From CAZHLD01 sp964533185 (GTDB lineage: Bacteria; Acidobacteriota; Terriglobia; Acidiferrales; UBA7541), in the NCBI GenBank assembly GCA_964533185.1, contig CAZHLD010000059.1:1-20832 (forward strand): a stretch of DNA of 20,832 bases, in the 5' to 3' direction. The notes below the pieces were generated by a model. It saw nothing but the letters and a program-made list of their open reading frames with translations, did not search any database and was not told where the DNA came from. Below, piece after piece: positions 1 through 7,448 of this stretch. How positions within the stretch are numbered: position 1 is the first letter of the stretch; every line of letters starts with the position of its first letter. The position numbers and the translations under genes were made by a program.

Positions 1-168
1 CCGGGCGGCAAGGAGCGGATGCGACGGTTGCTGCGCCTATTGGAAACCGGTCGCGTGGACCCCACACCCCTGACCACGCATCGCTTCCGCTTTGATCAGA
101 TCGAAACGGCATTTCAGATGATGGCTAAAAAAGAAGAAGGCATCATCAAGCCGCTAATCCTCTTCTAG
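1..168 (+). CDS. C-terminal end of a zinc-type alcohol dehydrogenase (partial)
   Basis: The first 55 codons are open from the window edge to a TAG at 166-168. The peptide (RMRRLLRLLETGRVDPTPLT, then a FDQIETAF segment and a lysine-rich GIIKPLILF ending) matches the tail of medium-chain dehydrogenase/reductase proteins, where a late helix carries the 'leaf/I-E-x-A-F' pattern that closes the catalytic domain. The zinc and NAD(P) binding parts lie outside the window, so substrate and cofactor cannot be named. It is on the same strand as the cytochrome operon but separated by about 100 bases that contain a GC-rich hairpin, so co-transcription is uncertain. Confidence 0.75.
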   Translation, partial: PGGKERMRRLLRLLETGRVDPTPLTTHRFRFDQIETAFQMMAKKEEGIIKPLILF

Positions 169-212
169 GAGCAGAGAGATGTCCCCACTGACTCCCGGAG
201 CAACCCAAACCA

Positions 213-237
213 GGGGCGGCCGCGCGCGCGTCGCCCC
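213..237 (+). other. GC-rich hairpin upstream of the cytochrome operon
   Basis: GGGGCG at 213-218 pairs with CGCCCC at 232-237 around a loop of alternating CG. It lies between the dehydrogenase stop and the mtrA-like start. There is no T-tract, so it is a poor intrinsic terminator; it could slow transcription or sit in the operon leader. No convincing sigma-70 or sigma-54 promoter was found in 169-270. Confidence 0.3.
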
Positions 238-270
238 GCTGCCTACCGCACATCTTCACAGGAGGGTCCC

Positions 271-1224
271 ATGACCCAATCCCAGTCCCATCGTTCCCGG
301 TTCCTGTTCCTGCTGTTGGCCACGGGAGTCGTCGCGTTGCTGCTAGCCGGTTCGCTTGCAGCGGGCGACCGCACGCCGGCCAAGAAGTCTGTACCGGCCC
401 AGGCCAAAGACCTTTCGCAGTACATCGGTGCGGAGACCTGCAAGGGGTGCCACGAGGAGGTCTATAAGAAGCTCGAAACCACGCCGCACTGGAAGACCAT
501 GCTCGACACCAAGCGCGGCAAAGAGTGGCAGGGCTGCGAAGCCTGCCACGGGCCGGGGATGGAGCATATGAACACCGGCGGCGACAAGAGCAAGATCTTC
601 AACTTCAAGGGCGTCACCACCGAAAAGATCAACGCGCGTTGCTTGGACTGCCATCAATATGGGGAAGAGCACAGCAACTTCGCCCGCTCGGTGCACGCCA
701 CCAACGACGTGAGCTGCATCAGTTGCCATTCCATGCACAAGGCCAAGGAGAGCCAGTTCCTGCTGATCGCCAAGCAGCCGCAACTCTGCTTTTCTTGTCA
801 CGTGGAGACCAAACCCGATTTCAGCAAGCCGTTCCGGCACCGCGTCAACGAGGGCCTGCTGAAATGCACGGACTGCCACAACCAGCACGGCGGCTTCCTG
901 ACCAAGCAGTTGCGCAGCACGGCGGCGCAGGACGCGGTTTGCTTCAAGTGCCACGTGGACAAGGCCGGGCCTTTCACCTACGAGCACGTGCCGGTGAAGA
1001 CCGAAGGCTGCATGGCCTGCCACCTGCCGCACGGCTCGGCTAACCCGCGGCTGCTGCGGCGCAGTCAGGTGAACCTGCTCTGCCTGGAGTGCCACACGCT
1101 TTCCAGCGATAGCGATATCCCCGGAGTGCCGGCGTTCCACAACCAGTCGGTAAAATATCAGGCCTGTACGGTCTGCCACATTACTGTCCACGGCTCCAAC
1201 CAATCCAATGTCTTCTTCAAGTAG
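271..1224 (+). CDS. mtrA: MtrA/DmsE-family decahaem c-type cytochrome
   Basis: Periplasmic electron carrier that in Shewanella-type systems sits inside the MtrB barrel and passes electrons through the outer membrane. The 317-residue protein has an N-terminal signal sequence (hydrophobic residues about 11-31) and exactly ten CXXCH haem sites, with first cysteines at residues 57, 89, 124, 149, 173, 199, 224, 247, 271 and 299. Length and haem count match the MtrA/DmsE/PioA group (about 320-335 residues, ten haems). The start is supported by an AGGAGGG ribosome site 5 bases upstream. The MtrB-type barrel gene begins 12 bases after the stop, the usual pairing for this family. Whether it works outward (metal or electrode reduction) or inward (iron oxidation, as with PioAB) cannot be told from sequence. 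Confidence 0.9.
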   Translation: MTQSQSHRSRFLFLLLATGVVALLLAGSLAAGDRTPAKKSVPAQAKDLSQYIGAETCKGCHEEVYKKLETTPHWKTMLDTKRGKEWQGCEACHGPGMEHMNTGGDKSKIFNFKGVTTEKINARCLDCHQYGEEHSNFARSVHATNDVSCISCHSMHKAKESQFLLIAKQPQLCFSCHVETKPDFSKPFRHRVNEGLLKCTDCHNQHGGFLTKQLRSTAAQDAVCFKCHVDKAGPFTYEHVPVKTEGCMACHLPHGSANPRLLRRSQVNLLCLECHTLSSDSDIPGVPAFHNQSVKYQACTVCHITVHGSNQSNVFFK

Positions 1225-1236
1225 GCGGGGTGACAT

Positions 1237-3618
1237 ATGACACTGAATCGTTCGCAACTGTATTGGGTCGTGCTCCTGCTCGTAATTGTCCTGGCCCTGC
1301 CGGCTGTGGCCCAGGAGAAGAAAGCGGAAGAAAAACAACAGGAAGGCATCAACCAGGGGAATTACAATATCAAGCAGACGTTTGAGTTCGGCTATCGTTG
1401 GAGTGACATCACGGGCAACCGGGATGTGTTCAACACGATGGTCAATCTCAACCCCGGCCCGCGCGTGTTGGAATACACGCTGGAGATGAGGTCGCTCAAC
1501 CACGAGGGCTGGCTGTTTGACAACTTCTTCTTCACCAACTTCGGCTACGGGGGCGACCCGAACAACGTCTCGCGCCTCCGCATGTACAAGAACAAGTGGT
1601 ACAACTTCAGCGCCACGTTCCGGCGAGACCGCAACTTCTGGGACTACAACCTGCTGGCCAATCCACTGAACCCGGCAACCCCGATCGCAAACCAGCCGGC
1701 CGGCTTCTCGCCGGTACTCGTGCGGTCGCCCCACCGGATGGAGATTTCGCGGCGGATGAGCGACGTCAACCTGACCCTGCTACCCCAGTCGCGGTTGCGC
1801 TTCCGGCTGGGTTATAACCGCAACGTCAGCGACGGCCCCAGCTTCACCAGCTTCCATGAGGGCACCGACGTGCTGACCTTCCAGCCGTGGAAGACGACGG
1901 TGAATTCCTATCAGTTTGGCGTGGACTTTAAGTTCCTGCCCAAGACCAACATCAGCTACGACCAGTTTTTCTACTATTACAAGGGCGACACGTCCTGGCG
2001 GAATCGCATCACCGACGTGAATACGACCTTCCTCTCAACGGGCACGCCGGTGGACCTCGGCCTGATCTTCAATATAGGAGTGAATCAACCCTGCGCGGCC
2101 CCGTTCAATGTCACACCGCTGGGCACCGTCAACCCTGCCTGCAACGGTTACCTGACCTATCGGCGGGAAGGGCGAGTGCGCACGGACTACCCCATCGAGC
2201 AGATCAGCTTCCAGTCCAACTACTTCCAAAACGTGGATCTTTCCGGCCGGTTTTCCTATAGCTCGTCGGACAACAAAGTCCGCGGCTACGACGAGTTCTA
2301 CCAGGGACTCGTGACGCGCACGCGGCAACGGCAATTCGGGATCACCGGGCCGTCCAACTCGAAGCGCGTGGTGGCCACGGCCGATGCCGGTGTGACCATT
2401 CACGTCACCAACAAGTTCCGGATCCAGGACAGCTTCCGCTTCAACAATTTCCGGATCCCGGGGCTCTTTGTCTTCGAGGAATTGTCCCTGTTCGGCACCT
2501 CCATGATCGTGCCGCCGAACATCTTCACCCCGGGGCCTGCGCCGCCGGCCTCTTGCCCGACCATTACCTCGGCCGGCTGCCCGCAGCACACGGCGAACTC
2601 CCCGGCCGACGTGATTTCCGCCGTAGCCAGCCGCTTCCTCGGGCAGAACACCAAGGTCAACACGTTCGACCTCGAGTACGACTTCACCCGGCACTTCGGC
2701 GCGCGCATCGGCTACCGTTACCGCACCCGCGAAATCACCCATCGGCTGATGGAAACCGAGGACCTGCTCTTCTTTCCGACCTTGCCGAACCGCGGCGCTT
2801 GTGCTGGAGTACCTCTGCGGCCGGACGGCTCCTGCTTTGTCACGATCGAGGAGGAAGAGGGGGAGTCGATCCGAATCGATGAGCACTCCGGGTTGTTCGG
2901 CGTCTGGGCGCGGCCGAACGACCAGGTGCGCTTCTCGTTCGATATGGAACTGATGTCCGCGGACAATTCGCTCACGCGCATCAGCCCGCGGCAGCGCCAG
3001 CAGTACAAGTCCCGCGTGAACTGGAAGCCGCTGGAGTGGATGAGCTTCGGCTTTGCCTTGAACCTCTTGGAAAGCCGCAACAACGTCACCCAGATCTTCC
3101 ACAAGCAGCACTATCGGGCCGTCGGCTTTAATTGGATGCTGGAGCCGAATTCACGCTTCGCGCTCGATCTCGGCTACGACTACAACAACGTCTTCTCGCA
3201 GACCAATATCTGCTATGCCCTGGCCGGCGCGCCGCCGCCTGGCTCGACGCCCTGCCCGATCATCATCGGAGCTTCCTCTCCGCTGCAGGGCATCTCGATT
3301 TACCGCACGCGGAGCCACTTTGGCCACTTCGACATGAGGTGGCAGCCGTGGCAGCGCGTTACCACACGCCTCGGGCTGGCGCTGACCCGCGCGTCAGGGA
3401 ACACCACTTTCCTGTCGCCAAATGTGCCGCCCGGCCCGCTCGACTATGGCTATTACAAGCCCTACGGTGGGGTCGAGATCTCCATCGCCAGGGGCTTCTC
3501 TTGGAAGGCCGACTGGGCCTTCTACGACTACGGCGAGAACGCGGTGTTCGATCCGCGGGTCGGTGTGCGAGGCTTCCGCGGGAATCAGGTCACCATCGCC
3601 ATCCGCAACTCGTTCTAG
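1237..3618 (+). CDS. mtrB: MtrB/PioB-family decahaem-associated outer membrane beta-barrel
   Basis: Outer-membrane barrel expected to sheathe the decahaem cytochrome encoded just upstream. The 793-residue product has a signal peptide (about 1-25, ending ALPAVAQ) and then alternating polar/aromatic strands throughout, with the terminal residues VTIAIRNSF ending in phenylalanine, a typical barrel-assembly signal. Length is somewhat above Shewanella MtrB (about 700). The N-terminal CXXC pair described in Shewanella MtrB is absent. Instead eight cysteines occur as four close pairs (286/302, 440/448, 522/533, 659/673) in proline/glycine-rich stretches that look like surface loops. The last 27 bases of the gene region recur exactly at 7088-7114. 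Assignment rests on the strand pattern and pairing with the decahaem gene. Confidence 0.88.
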   Translation: MTLNRSQLYWVVLLLVIVLALPAVAQEKKAEEKQQEGINQGNYNIKQTFEFGYRWSDITGNRDVFNTMVNLNPGPRVLEYTLEMRSLNHEGWLFDNFFFTNFGYGGDPNNVSRLRMYKNKWYNFSATFRRDRNFWDYNLLANPLNPATPIANQPAGFSPVLVRSPHRMEISRRMSDVNLTLLPQSRLRFRLGYNRNVSDGPSFTSFHEGTDVLTFQPWKTTVNSYQFGVDFKFLPKTNISYDQFFYYYKGDTSWRNRITDVNTTFLSTGTPVDLGLIFNIGVNQPCAAPFNVTPLGTVNPACNGYLTYRREGRVRTDYPIEQISFQSNYFQNVDLSGRFSYSSSDNKVRGYDEFYQGLVTRTRQRQFGITGPSNSKRVVATADAGVTIHVTNKFRIQDSFRFNNFRIPGLFVFEELSLFGTSMIVPPNIFTPGPAPPASCPTITSAGCPQHTANSPADVISAVASRFLGQNTKVNTFDLEYDFTRHFGARIGYRYRTREITHRLMETEDLLFFPTLPNRGACAGVPLRPDGSCFVTIEEEEGESIRIDEHSGLFGVWARPNDQVRFSFDMELMSADNSLTRISPRQRQQYKSRVNWKPLEWMSFGFALNLLESRNNVTQIFHKQHYRAVGFNWMLEPNSRFALDLGYDYNNVFSQTNICYALAGAPPPGSTPCPIIIGASSPLQGISIYRTRSHFGHFDMRWQPWQRVTTRLGLALTRASGNTTFLSPNVPPGPLDYGYYKPYGGVEISIARGFSWKADWAFYDYGENAVFDPRVGVRGFRGNQVTIAIRNSF

Positions 3619-3621
3619 TTC
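3595..3621 (+). repeat. 27-bp direct repeat, copy 1 (end of mtrB)
   Basis: This stretch covers the last codons of the barrel gene (IAIRNSF), its TAG stop and three bases beyond. An exact 27-base copy lies at 7088-7114 on the same strand, so the Rieske, cytochrome b, nine-haem and monohaem genes are bracketed by the two copies. Sequence on either side of the repeat is not obviously shared. Confidence 0.9.
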
Positions 3622-3673
3622 CGCGCCGTGCATCCGCGGTCGCTAACAGCAACGAGGAGGGTATAGTAGCTGG

Positions 3674-4147
3674 ATGAACTCTCCAGGACGAACTGAACTT
3701 CCCGCGGCGCCGGCCGCCCCCCGGCGCCGCTTCGTCGAGTTCCTCCTGGGCGGCGGCCTGCTGGCCTCCGCCATCTCATTCTTGTATCCGCTGCTGCGGT
3801 ATCTGATTCCACCCCCGGCTGCCGACCTGGGCAGCGACACGGTCATTGCCGGCCGGGTGGGGGAGTTGAAGAGAAACACCGGGAAGATCTTCCGCTTTGG
3901 CAGCAAACCCGGCCTGCTGTTCCTCACCGCCGAGGGCGAGTACCGGGCGCTCTCGGCCACCTGCACGCACCTGGACTGCACGGTGCAGTACCGTGGCGAC
4001 CTGCACGAGATCTGGTGCGCCTGCCACAACGGCCTGTACGACCTCAATGGCCGCAACATCTCTGGCCCCCCGCCGCGGCCGCTGGAAGCCTACGATGTCC
4101 ACGTCCGCGGCGAAGAGATCGTCGTGAACCGGCGGCGCGGGGCCTAG
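3674..4147 (+). CDS. Rieske [2Fe-2S] protein of a cytochrome bc/b6f-type complex
   Basis: Takes electrons from quinol at the outer face of the inner membrane and hands them to a c-type cytochrome. The 157-residue protein has one N-terminal membrane helix (about 20-46) and a Rieske fold with both cluster boxes: CTHLDC at 97-102 and CACHNG at 115-120. Cys97, His99, Cys115 and His118 are the expected cluster ligands and Cys102/Cys117 the disulfide, with the same 18-residue box spacing as plant Rieske proteins. A GPPPRPLEAY segment follows as the usual proline loop. A GAGGAGGG ribosome site lies 12 bases upstream, rather far. The cytochrome b gene begins one base after the stop, so the two are translationally linked and almost certainly one complex. 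Confidence 0.92.
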   Translation: MNSPGRTELPAAPAAPRRRFVEFLLGGGLLASAISFLYPLLRYLIPPPAADLGSDTVIAGRVGELKRNTGKIFRFGSKPGLLFLTAEGEYRALSATCTHLDCTVQYRGDLHEIWCACHNGLYDLNGRNISGPPPRPLEAYDVHVRGEEIVVNRRRGA

Positions 4148-4148
4148 G

Positions 4149-5234
4149 GTGAGCATGCTCGCACGCGTGCGCGACTGGCTGGACCAGCGGTTCGGCTGGG
4201 CCGAACTGATTGCGCCGCTGAAAAAGAAGACTGTCCCCGCCCACCGGTTCTCCTACTGGTATTTCCTCGGCGGCATCACCCTGTTTCTGTTCCTCATTCA
4301 GGTGGGCACGGGGATCCTGCTGCTGCTGTACTACCGGGCAAGCGCCAACGAAGCGTTTGAGAGTGTGCAGTACATCATGACCCAGGTTCAGTTCGGCTGG
4401 TTGGTGCGTTCGATCCACTCCTGGGCCGCCAACCTGATGATCCTCACCGCATTCCTGCACATGTTCAGCGTGCTGTTCCTGCGCGCCTACCGGAAGCCGC
4501 GTGAGCTCACCTGGGTGAGCGGGATGGTGCTGCTGGTCCTGTCGCTGGGCTTCGGCTTCAGCGGCTACTTGCTGCCGTGGAACACCCTGGCCTTCTTCGC
4601 CACCAAAGTCGGAACCGAAGTGGCCGGGCAGGTACCACTAGTGGGCCGCTGGCTGGTGATTTTCCTGCGCGGGGGCGAGGAAGTGACCGGCGCCACGCTG
4701 ACGCGTTTCTTCGGCTTCCACGTGGCCCTGTTGCCGGGCATCACCACGATCTTCCTGGCGCTGCATCTGCTGCTCGTGCAGCGGTTCGGGATCAGCGTGC
4801 CGCCCAGCGTGGAAAAGGAATGGCAGGCCCCGAACCGCGGAGCGCGCGAAATCCACTTTTTCCCAAACTTCCTGTTGCGCGAGTTGATGGCCTGGTACGT
4901 GGCGCTCGGTGTGCTCGGTGTGCTGGCGGCCTTGCTTCCCTGGGAACTCGGAACGAAAGCGGATCTGTTCGCGCCGGCGCCGGCCGGCATCAAACCAGAG
5001 TGGTACTTCATGTTCATATTCCAGACCCTCAAGATGCTCCCGGCAAAAATCTGGTTTATCGACGGCGAGCTGGTCGGGGTCTTGATCTTCGCAGCGGCCG
5101 GCCTCCTGTGGTTGTTGCTGCCGTTCTTCGACCCGGAAGGCCGGGGACGGGCGCAACGCTGGGTCCTGGGAGCGGGGATCTTTGCGCTGACCTTCATCGC
5201 GGGAATGACGGTTTATGCGTACGTGGCCCAATAA
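4149..5234 (+). CDS. Cytochrome b, b6-like, fused with subunit IV-type C-terminal part
   Basis: Membrane quinol-oxidising subunit partnering the Rieske protein. In 361 residues it holds the four-helix haem-binding part (to about 215) and a C-terminal part with the KPEWYFMF motif (282-289) of the Qo site. Haem ligand candidates are His90/His104 and His191/His206. The second pair is 15 residues apart, as in cytochrome b6, not 14 as in bc1 cytochrome b, yet the subunit IV portion is fused rather than separate. The PRELTWVSG stretch is also typical of b6-type proteins. The start is GTG at 4149, one base after the Rieske stop; an in-frame ATG at 4155 is an alternative. Hydrophobic segments run through most of the protein, giving about seven to eight helices. 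Confidence 0.92.
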   Translation: MSMLARVRDWLDQRFGWAELIAPLKKKTVPAHRFSYWYFLGGITLFLFLIQVGTGILLLLYYRASANEAFESVQYIMTQVQFGWLVRSIHSWAANLMILTAFLHMFSVLFLRAYRKPRELTWVSGMVLLVLSLGFGFSGYLLPWNTLAFFATKVGTEVAGQVPLVGRWLVIFLRGGEEVTGATLTRFFGFHVALLPGITTIFLALHLLLVQRFGISVPPSVEKEWQAPNRGAREIHFFPNFLLRELMAWYVALGVLGVLAALLPWELGTKADLFAPAPAGIKPEWYFMFIFQTLKMLPAKIWFIDGELVGVLIFAAAGLLWLLLPFFDPEGRGRAQRWVLGAGIFALTFIAGMTVYAYVAQ

Positions 5235-5285
5235 GGAGTCGAGCGGCAGGTAGATGCACGCTGCACGGAGGAGCGGAGCACCGCA

Positions 5286-6581
5286 GTGAGACTCATCGCA
5301 AAGCAACTCCGAACTGCCTGCAGACGGGGGATCGTCTTTCCCTGCCTGGCGGTGCTCGCGCTCCTGTTCGGTGCAGAGGCGTTGGCGCAGACGAAGAACA
5401 CGTGCCTCGATTGCCATGCCGTGTTCGACCCGCCACTCGGCGTGAAAGCGGAACAGTTTGCCCAGGATATCCACGCTCAGAAGGGGCTCACCTGCGTCAG
5501 TTGTCATGGCGGCGATCCCGCAAACGAGGAGCCCGCCCAGGCTATGAGCGCTGCTGCCGGCTTCCGAGGCAAGATTAAGCGCAATCAGATCCCGGGCCTC
5601 TGCGCGCGCTGCCATTCGGACGGATCCTACATGCGGCAGTTCAATCCCTCCCTGCGCACCGACCAGTATGCGCAGTATCTCACCAGCGTACACGGCAAAC
5701 GGCTGGCGCGCGGAGATACAAAAGTGGCGGTCTGCACCGATTGCCATGGGGTGCACGACCTGCGGCCGTCTCGTGATGCGCGGTCGAAAGTCCATCCCCT
5801 CAACGTGGCCGCGACCTGCGCGCGCTGCCACGCCAGCGCCGAGCACATGAAGGGCTACCCAATCCCCACCGATCAGTTTGCATCCTTTACGGCCAGTGTG
5901 CATCACGATGCGCTGGTTGTGCGCGGCGATTTGAGCGCCCCCACTTGCACCACCTGCCACGGCAACCATGGCGCAGCGCCTCCGGGTGTGGCTTCGGTCG
6001 AGTTTGTCTGCTCGACCTGCCACGTCTTCCAGGCGCAGCTCTTCGACAAAAGCCCGCACAAGGCTGCATTCTCGGCGATGGGGCTACCGGCCTGCGTTAC
6101 CTGTCACAGCAACCACAGGATTTTGCGTCCCACCGACGCCATGATCGGCACCGGCAAGGACTCCGTCTGCCTGAACTGCCATTCGGCCGGCGGCCCTGGC
6201 TACGTCGCAGCGGAGGAAATGCACCGGCAGTTGAACAGCCTGGAAGGCGCACTCGCACGGAGTGACGAGGTGCTCAATCGAGCCGAGAGTTCAGGTATGG
6301 AAGTCAGCCAGGCTCGACTGGATCAGGGCCAGGCCCGCGACGCGCTGACCAAGGCGCGGGTAACGATTCATGCGTTCCAGGTGGCCCGCGTGCAGGAAGA
6401 CATACAGGCGGGAATGAAAGTGGCCGAGCAGACCTACCAGGCCGGAGTGAAGGCACTGGCCGAACGGGATTACCGGCGCAAGGGCCTGGCCATCTCCCTG
6501 ATCACGATCCTGGTCGTGCTGATTGGACTTCGCTTGTACATACGCCGCGTGGAGGCGAGCGAACCGGCCCGCCGAGGATAG
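5286..6581 (+). CDS. Nine-haem c-type cytochrome with C-terminal coiled coil and membrane anchor
   Basis: Probable periplasmic electron acceptor of the bc-type complex. The 431-residue product has a signal sequence (about 14-35) and nine CXXCH sites, with first cysteines at 40, 70, 106, 150, 178, 221, 242, 270 and 295. Extra histidines close to several sites suggest bis-His haems. After the last haem comes a charged helical stretch (about 308-395) without haem motifs, then one membrane helix (about 400-418) and a basic tail, so the protein is likely tethered to the inner membrane with its haems in the periplasm. The start is GTG, preceded by a purine-rich GGAGGAGCGGAG element at 5267-5278; an upstream ATG at 5254 hits a stop after eleven codons in another frame. 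I do not recognise a named family beyond multihaem cytochrome c. Confidence 0.85.
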   Translation: MRLIAKQLRTACRRGIVFPCLAVLALLFGAEALAQTKNTCLDCHAVFDPPLGVKAEQFAQDIHAQKGLTCVSCHGGDPANEEPAQAMSAAAGFRGKIKRNQIPGLCARCHSDGSYMRQFNPSLRTDQYAQYLTSVHGKRLARGDTKVAVCTDCHGVHDLRPSRDARSKVHPLNVAATCARCHASAEHMKGYPIPTDQFASFTASVHHDALVVRGDLSAPTCTTCHGNHGAAPPGVASVEFVCSTCHVFQAQLFDKSPHKAAFSAMGLPACVTCHSNHRILRPTDAMIGTGKDSVCLNCHSAGGPGYVAAEEMHRQLNSLEGALARSDEVLNRAESSGMEVSQARLDQGQARDALTKARVTIHAFQVARVQEDIQAGMKVAEQTYQAGVKALAERDYRRKGLAISLITILVVLIGLRLYIRRVEASEPARRG

Positions 6582-6649
6582 AAGGGTGGCGGGCTCCGCC
6601 TAAGGACGATTTGTTGGGCCATGAAAAATAGACTCAAGGAGGAGTCGGG

Positions 6650-6982
6650 ATGAAATCTTGTATCAGCATAGTCTTCATATTGCTGTTGGTGGTCGGAACC
6701 CCCATCCTGCTGGCACAGAAAGGCGAGGCGACAGCGGGTAAAGCCGTGTACCACAAGCGTTGCGCCAGTTGCCACGCGGCGGGGGGCGAAGGCAAGGAAG
6801 CCATCGCCAAGATGTTCAAGGTGGAGATGCACCCGTTGGGATCAAAGGAAGTACAGGCCTTGAGCGACGCGGATCTTCGGAAAGTGATCTCCGAGGGCAA
6901 GGGCAAAATGGTCGCGGTCAAAGGCCTGAGCAACAAGGAGCTGGCCGACCTGATTGCCTTCGTGCGCAGCCTCAAGAAGTAG
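6650..6982 (+). CDS. Small monohaem class I cytochrome c
   Basis: Soluble or signal-anchored periplasmic electron shuttle. The 110-residue precursor has a signal peptide (about 1-22, ending LLAQ), a single CASCH haem site (Cys38, Cys41, His42), and a likely distal ligand Met87 in GKGKMVAVKGLS, followed by the usual C-terminal helix (ELADLIAFVRSLKK). AAGGAGGAG lies a few bases before the ATG. It is the last complete gene of the operon and could link the Rieske/cytochrome b pair, the nine-haem protein and MtrA, or feed a terminal oxidase encoded elsewhere. Confidence 0.9.
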   Translation: MKSCISIVFILLLVVGTPILLAQKGEATAGKAVYHKRCASCHAAGGEGKEAIAKMFKVEMHPLGSKEVQALSDADLRKVISEGKGKMVAVKGLSNKELADLIAFVRSLKK

Positions 6983-7057
6983 GGTTTGCCGGTAGCGTAA
7001 ACTGCAATCTTCTGCCAGTGCCCGCCGTTGCCGTGGGCAAGGGCACGTGCTGTGCGT

Positions 7058-7111
7058 ATGAAGCTGTTCTCGCAGGACATTGCAAAGATCGCCATCCGCA
7101 ACTCGTTCTAG
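7058..7111 (+). pseudogene. 17-codon frame ending in a copy of the mtrB C-terminus
   Basis: An ATG at 7058 opens MKLFSQDIAKIAIRNSF then TAG. Its last seven codons (IAIRNSF) and stop are base-for-base those of the barrel gene at 3598-3618. The ten preceding residues are not similar to the barrel. The simplest reading is the scar of a second mtrB-like gene or of a recombination that placed the bc-type genes between mtrB and its original terminator. Translation as a real peptide is unlikely, as there is no good ribosome site. Confidence 0.55.
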
Positions 7112-7114
7112 TTC
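7088..7114 (+). repeat. 27-bp direct repeat, copy 2
   Basis: Exact copy of 3595-3621 in the same orientation, in the same reading relation to a TAG stop. It ends 22 bases before the terminator stem. See the finding on this repeat. Confidence 0.9.
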
Positions 7115-7136
7115 GACCGCGCGCAGCTCACGCGCT

Positions 7137-7175
7137 GGGCCGTCCCGAGGCCTCACCGGCTGGGACGGCCCTTTT
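7137..7175 (+). terminator. Rho-independent terminator of the electron-transfer operon
   Basis: GGGCCGTCCC (7137-7146) and GGGACGGCCC (7162-7171) form a perfect 10-bp GC-rich stem with a 15-base loop, followed at once by TTTTCTGTT. It is placed and oriented to end transcription from the cytochrome genes and to insulate the kinase/regulator pair. Confidence 0.88.
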
Positions 7176-7448
7176 CTGTTGCACTGTCAATCGGGGAGGA
7201 AATCTTCAACTCCCGCAGCAAGAAAAAGGAGACGAGGAGGACAATCCCGATTGGGGCAAGCCCGACGGCTCCACGCCAGGGATGTCTCTTGTCTCTGGGG
7301 GAATCATGGAGGGTCTGCTGTAGGAGGTGGGTCCGGTTATGTGACGAAAATCCTTTGGTTTTTGCCAGCCCGGGTTGAAATCCTTGCCGCCTTCCTCCTA
7401 ACAGAAGATAATCTGCCTGGTGTTCGCACGAGTCGCGGAGGCACTCGC

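Larger units (their letters stand above)
6983..7448 (+). other. Intergenic stretch with mtrB-tail copy, terminator and kinase leader
   Basis: 466 bases separate the monohaem cytochrome stop from the preferred kinase start. The first part holds a 17-codon frame ending in the copied mtrB tail and then a strong terminator. From 7176 to 7448 no gene is convincing; there is only a 13-codon frame (ATG at about 7281, ending TAG at 7321-7323) with a poor ribosome site. The kinase frame itself is open across much of this stretch. No clear promoter was identified for the kinase. Confidence 0.5.

Noticed and set aside
343..1734. Long open minus-strand frame opposite the decahaem and barrel genes
   Set aside because: It is the antisense shadow of GC-rich codons; the plus-strand genes have signal peptides, haem motifs and ribosome sites, whereas this frame has no recognisable domain.
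2035..3111. Long minus-strand frame opposite the barrel gene
   Set aside because: Antisense shadow with low-complexity Arg/Gly/Ala composition and no motif or ribosome site.
5254..5289. Eleven-codon frame before the nine-haem cytochrome
   Set aside because: No ribosome site of its own, and its sequence is the purine-rich ribosome site region of the following gene.
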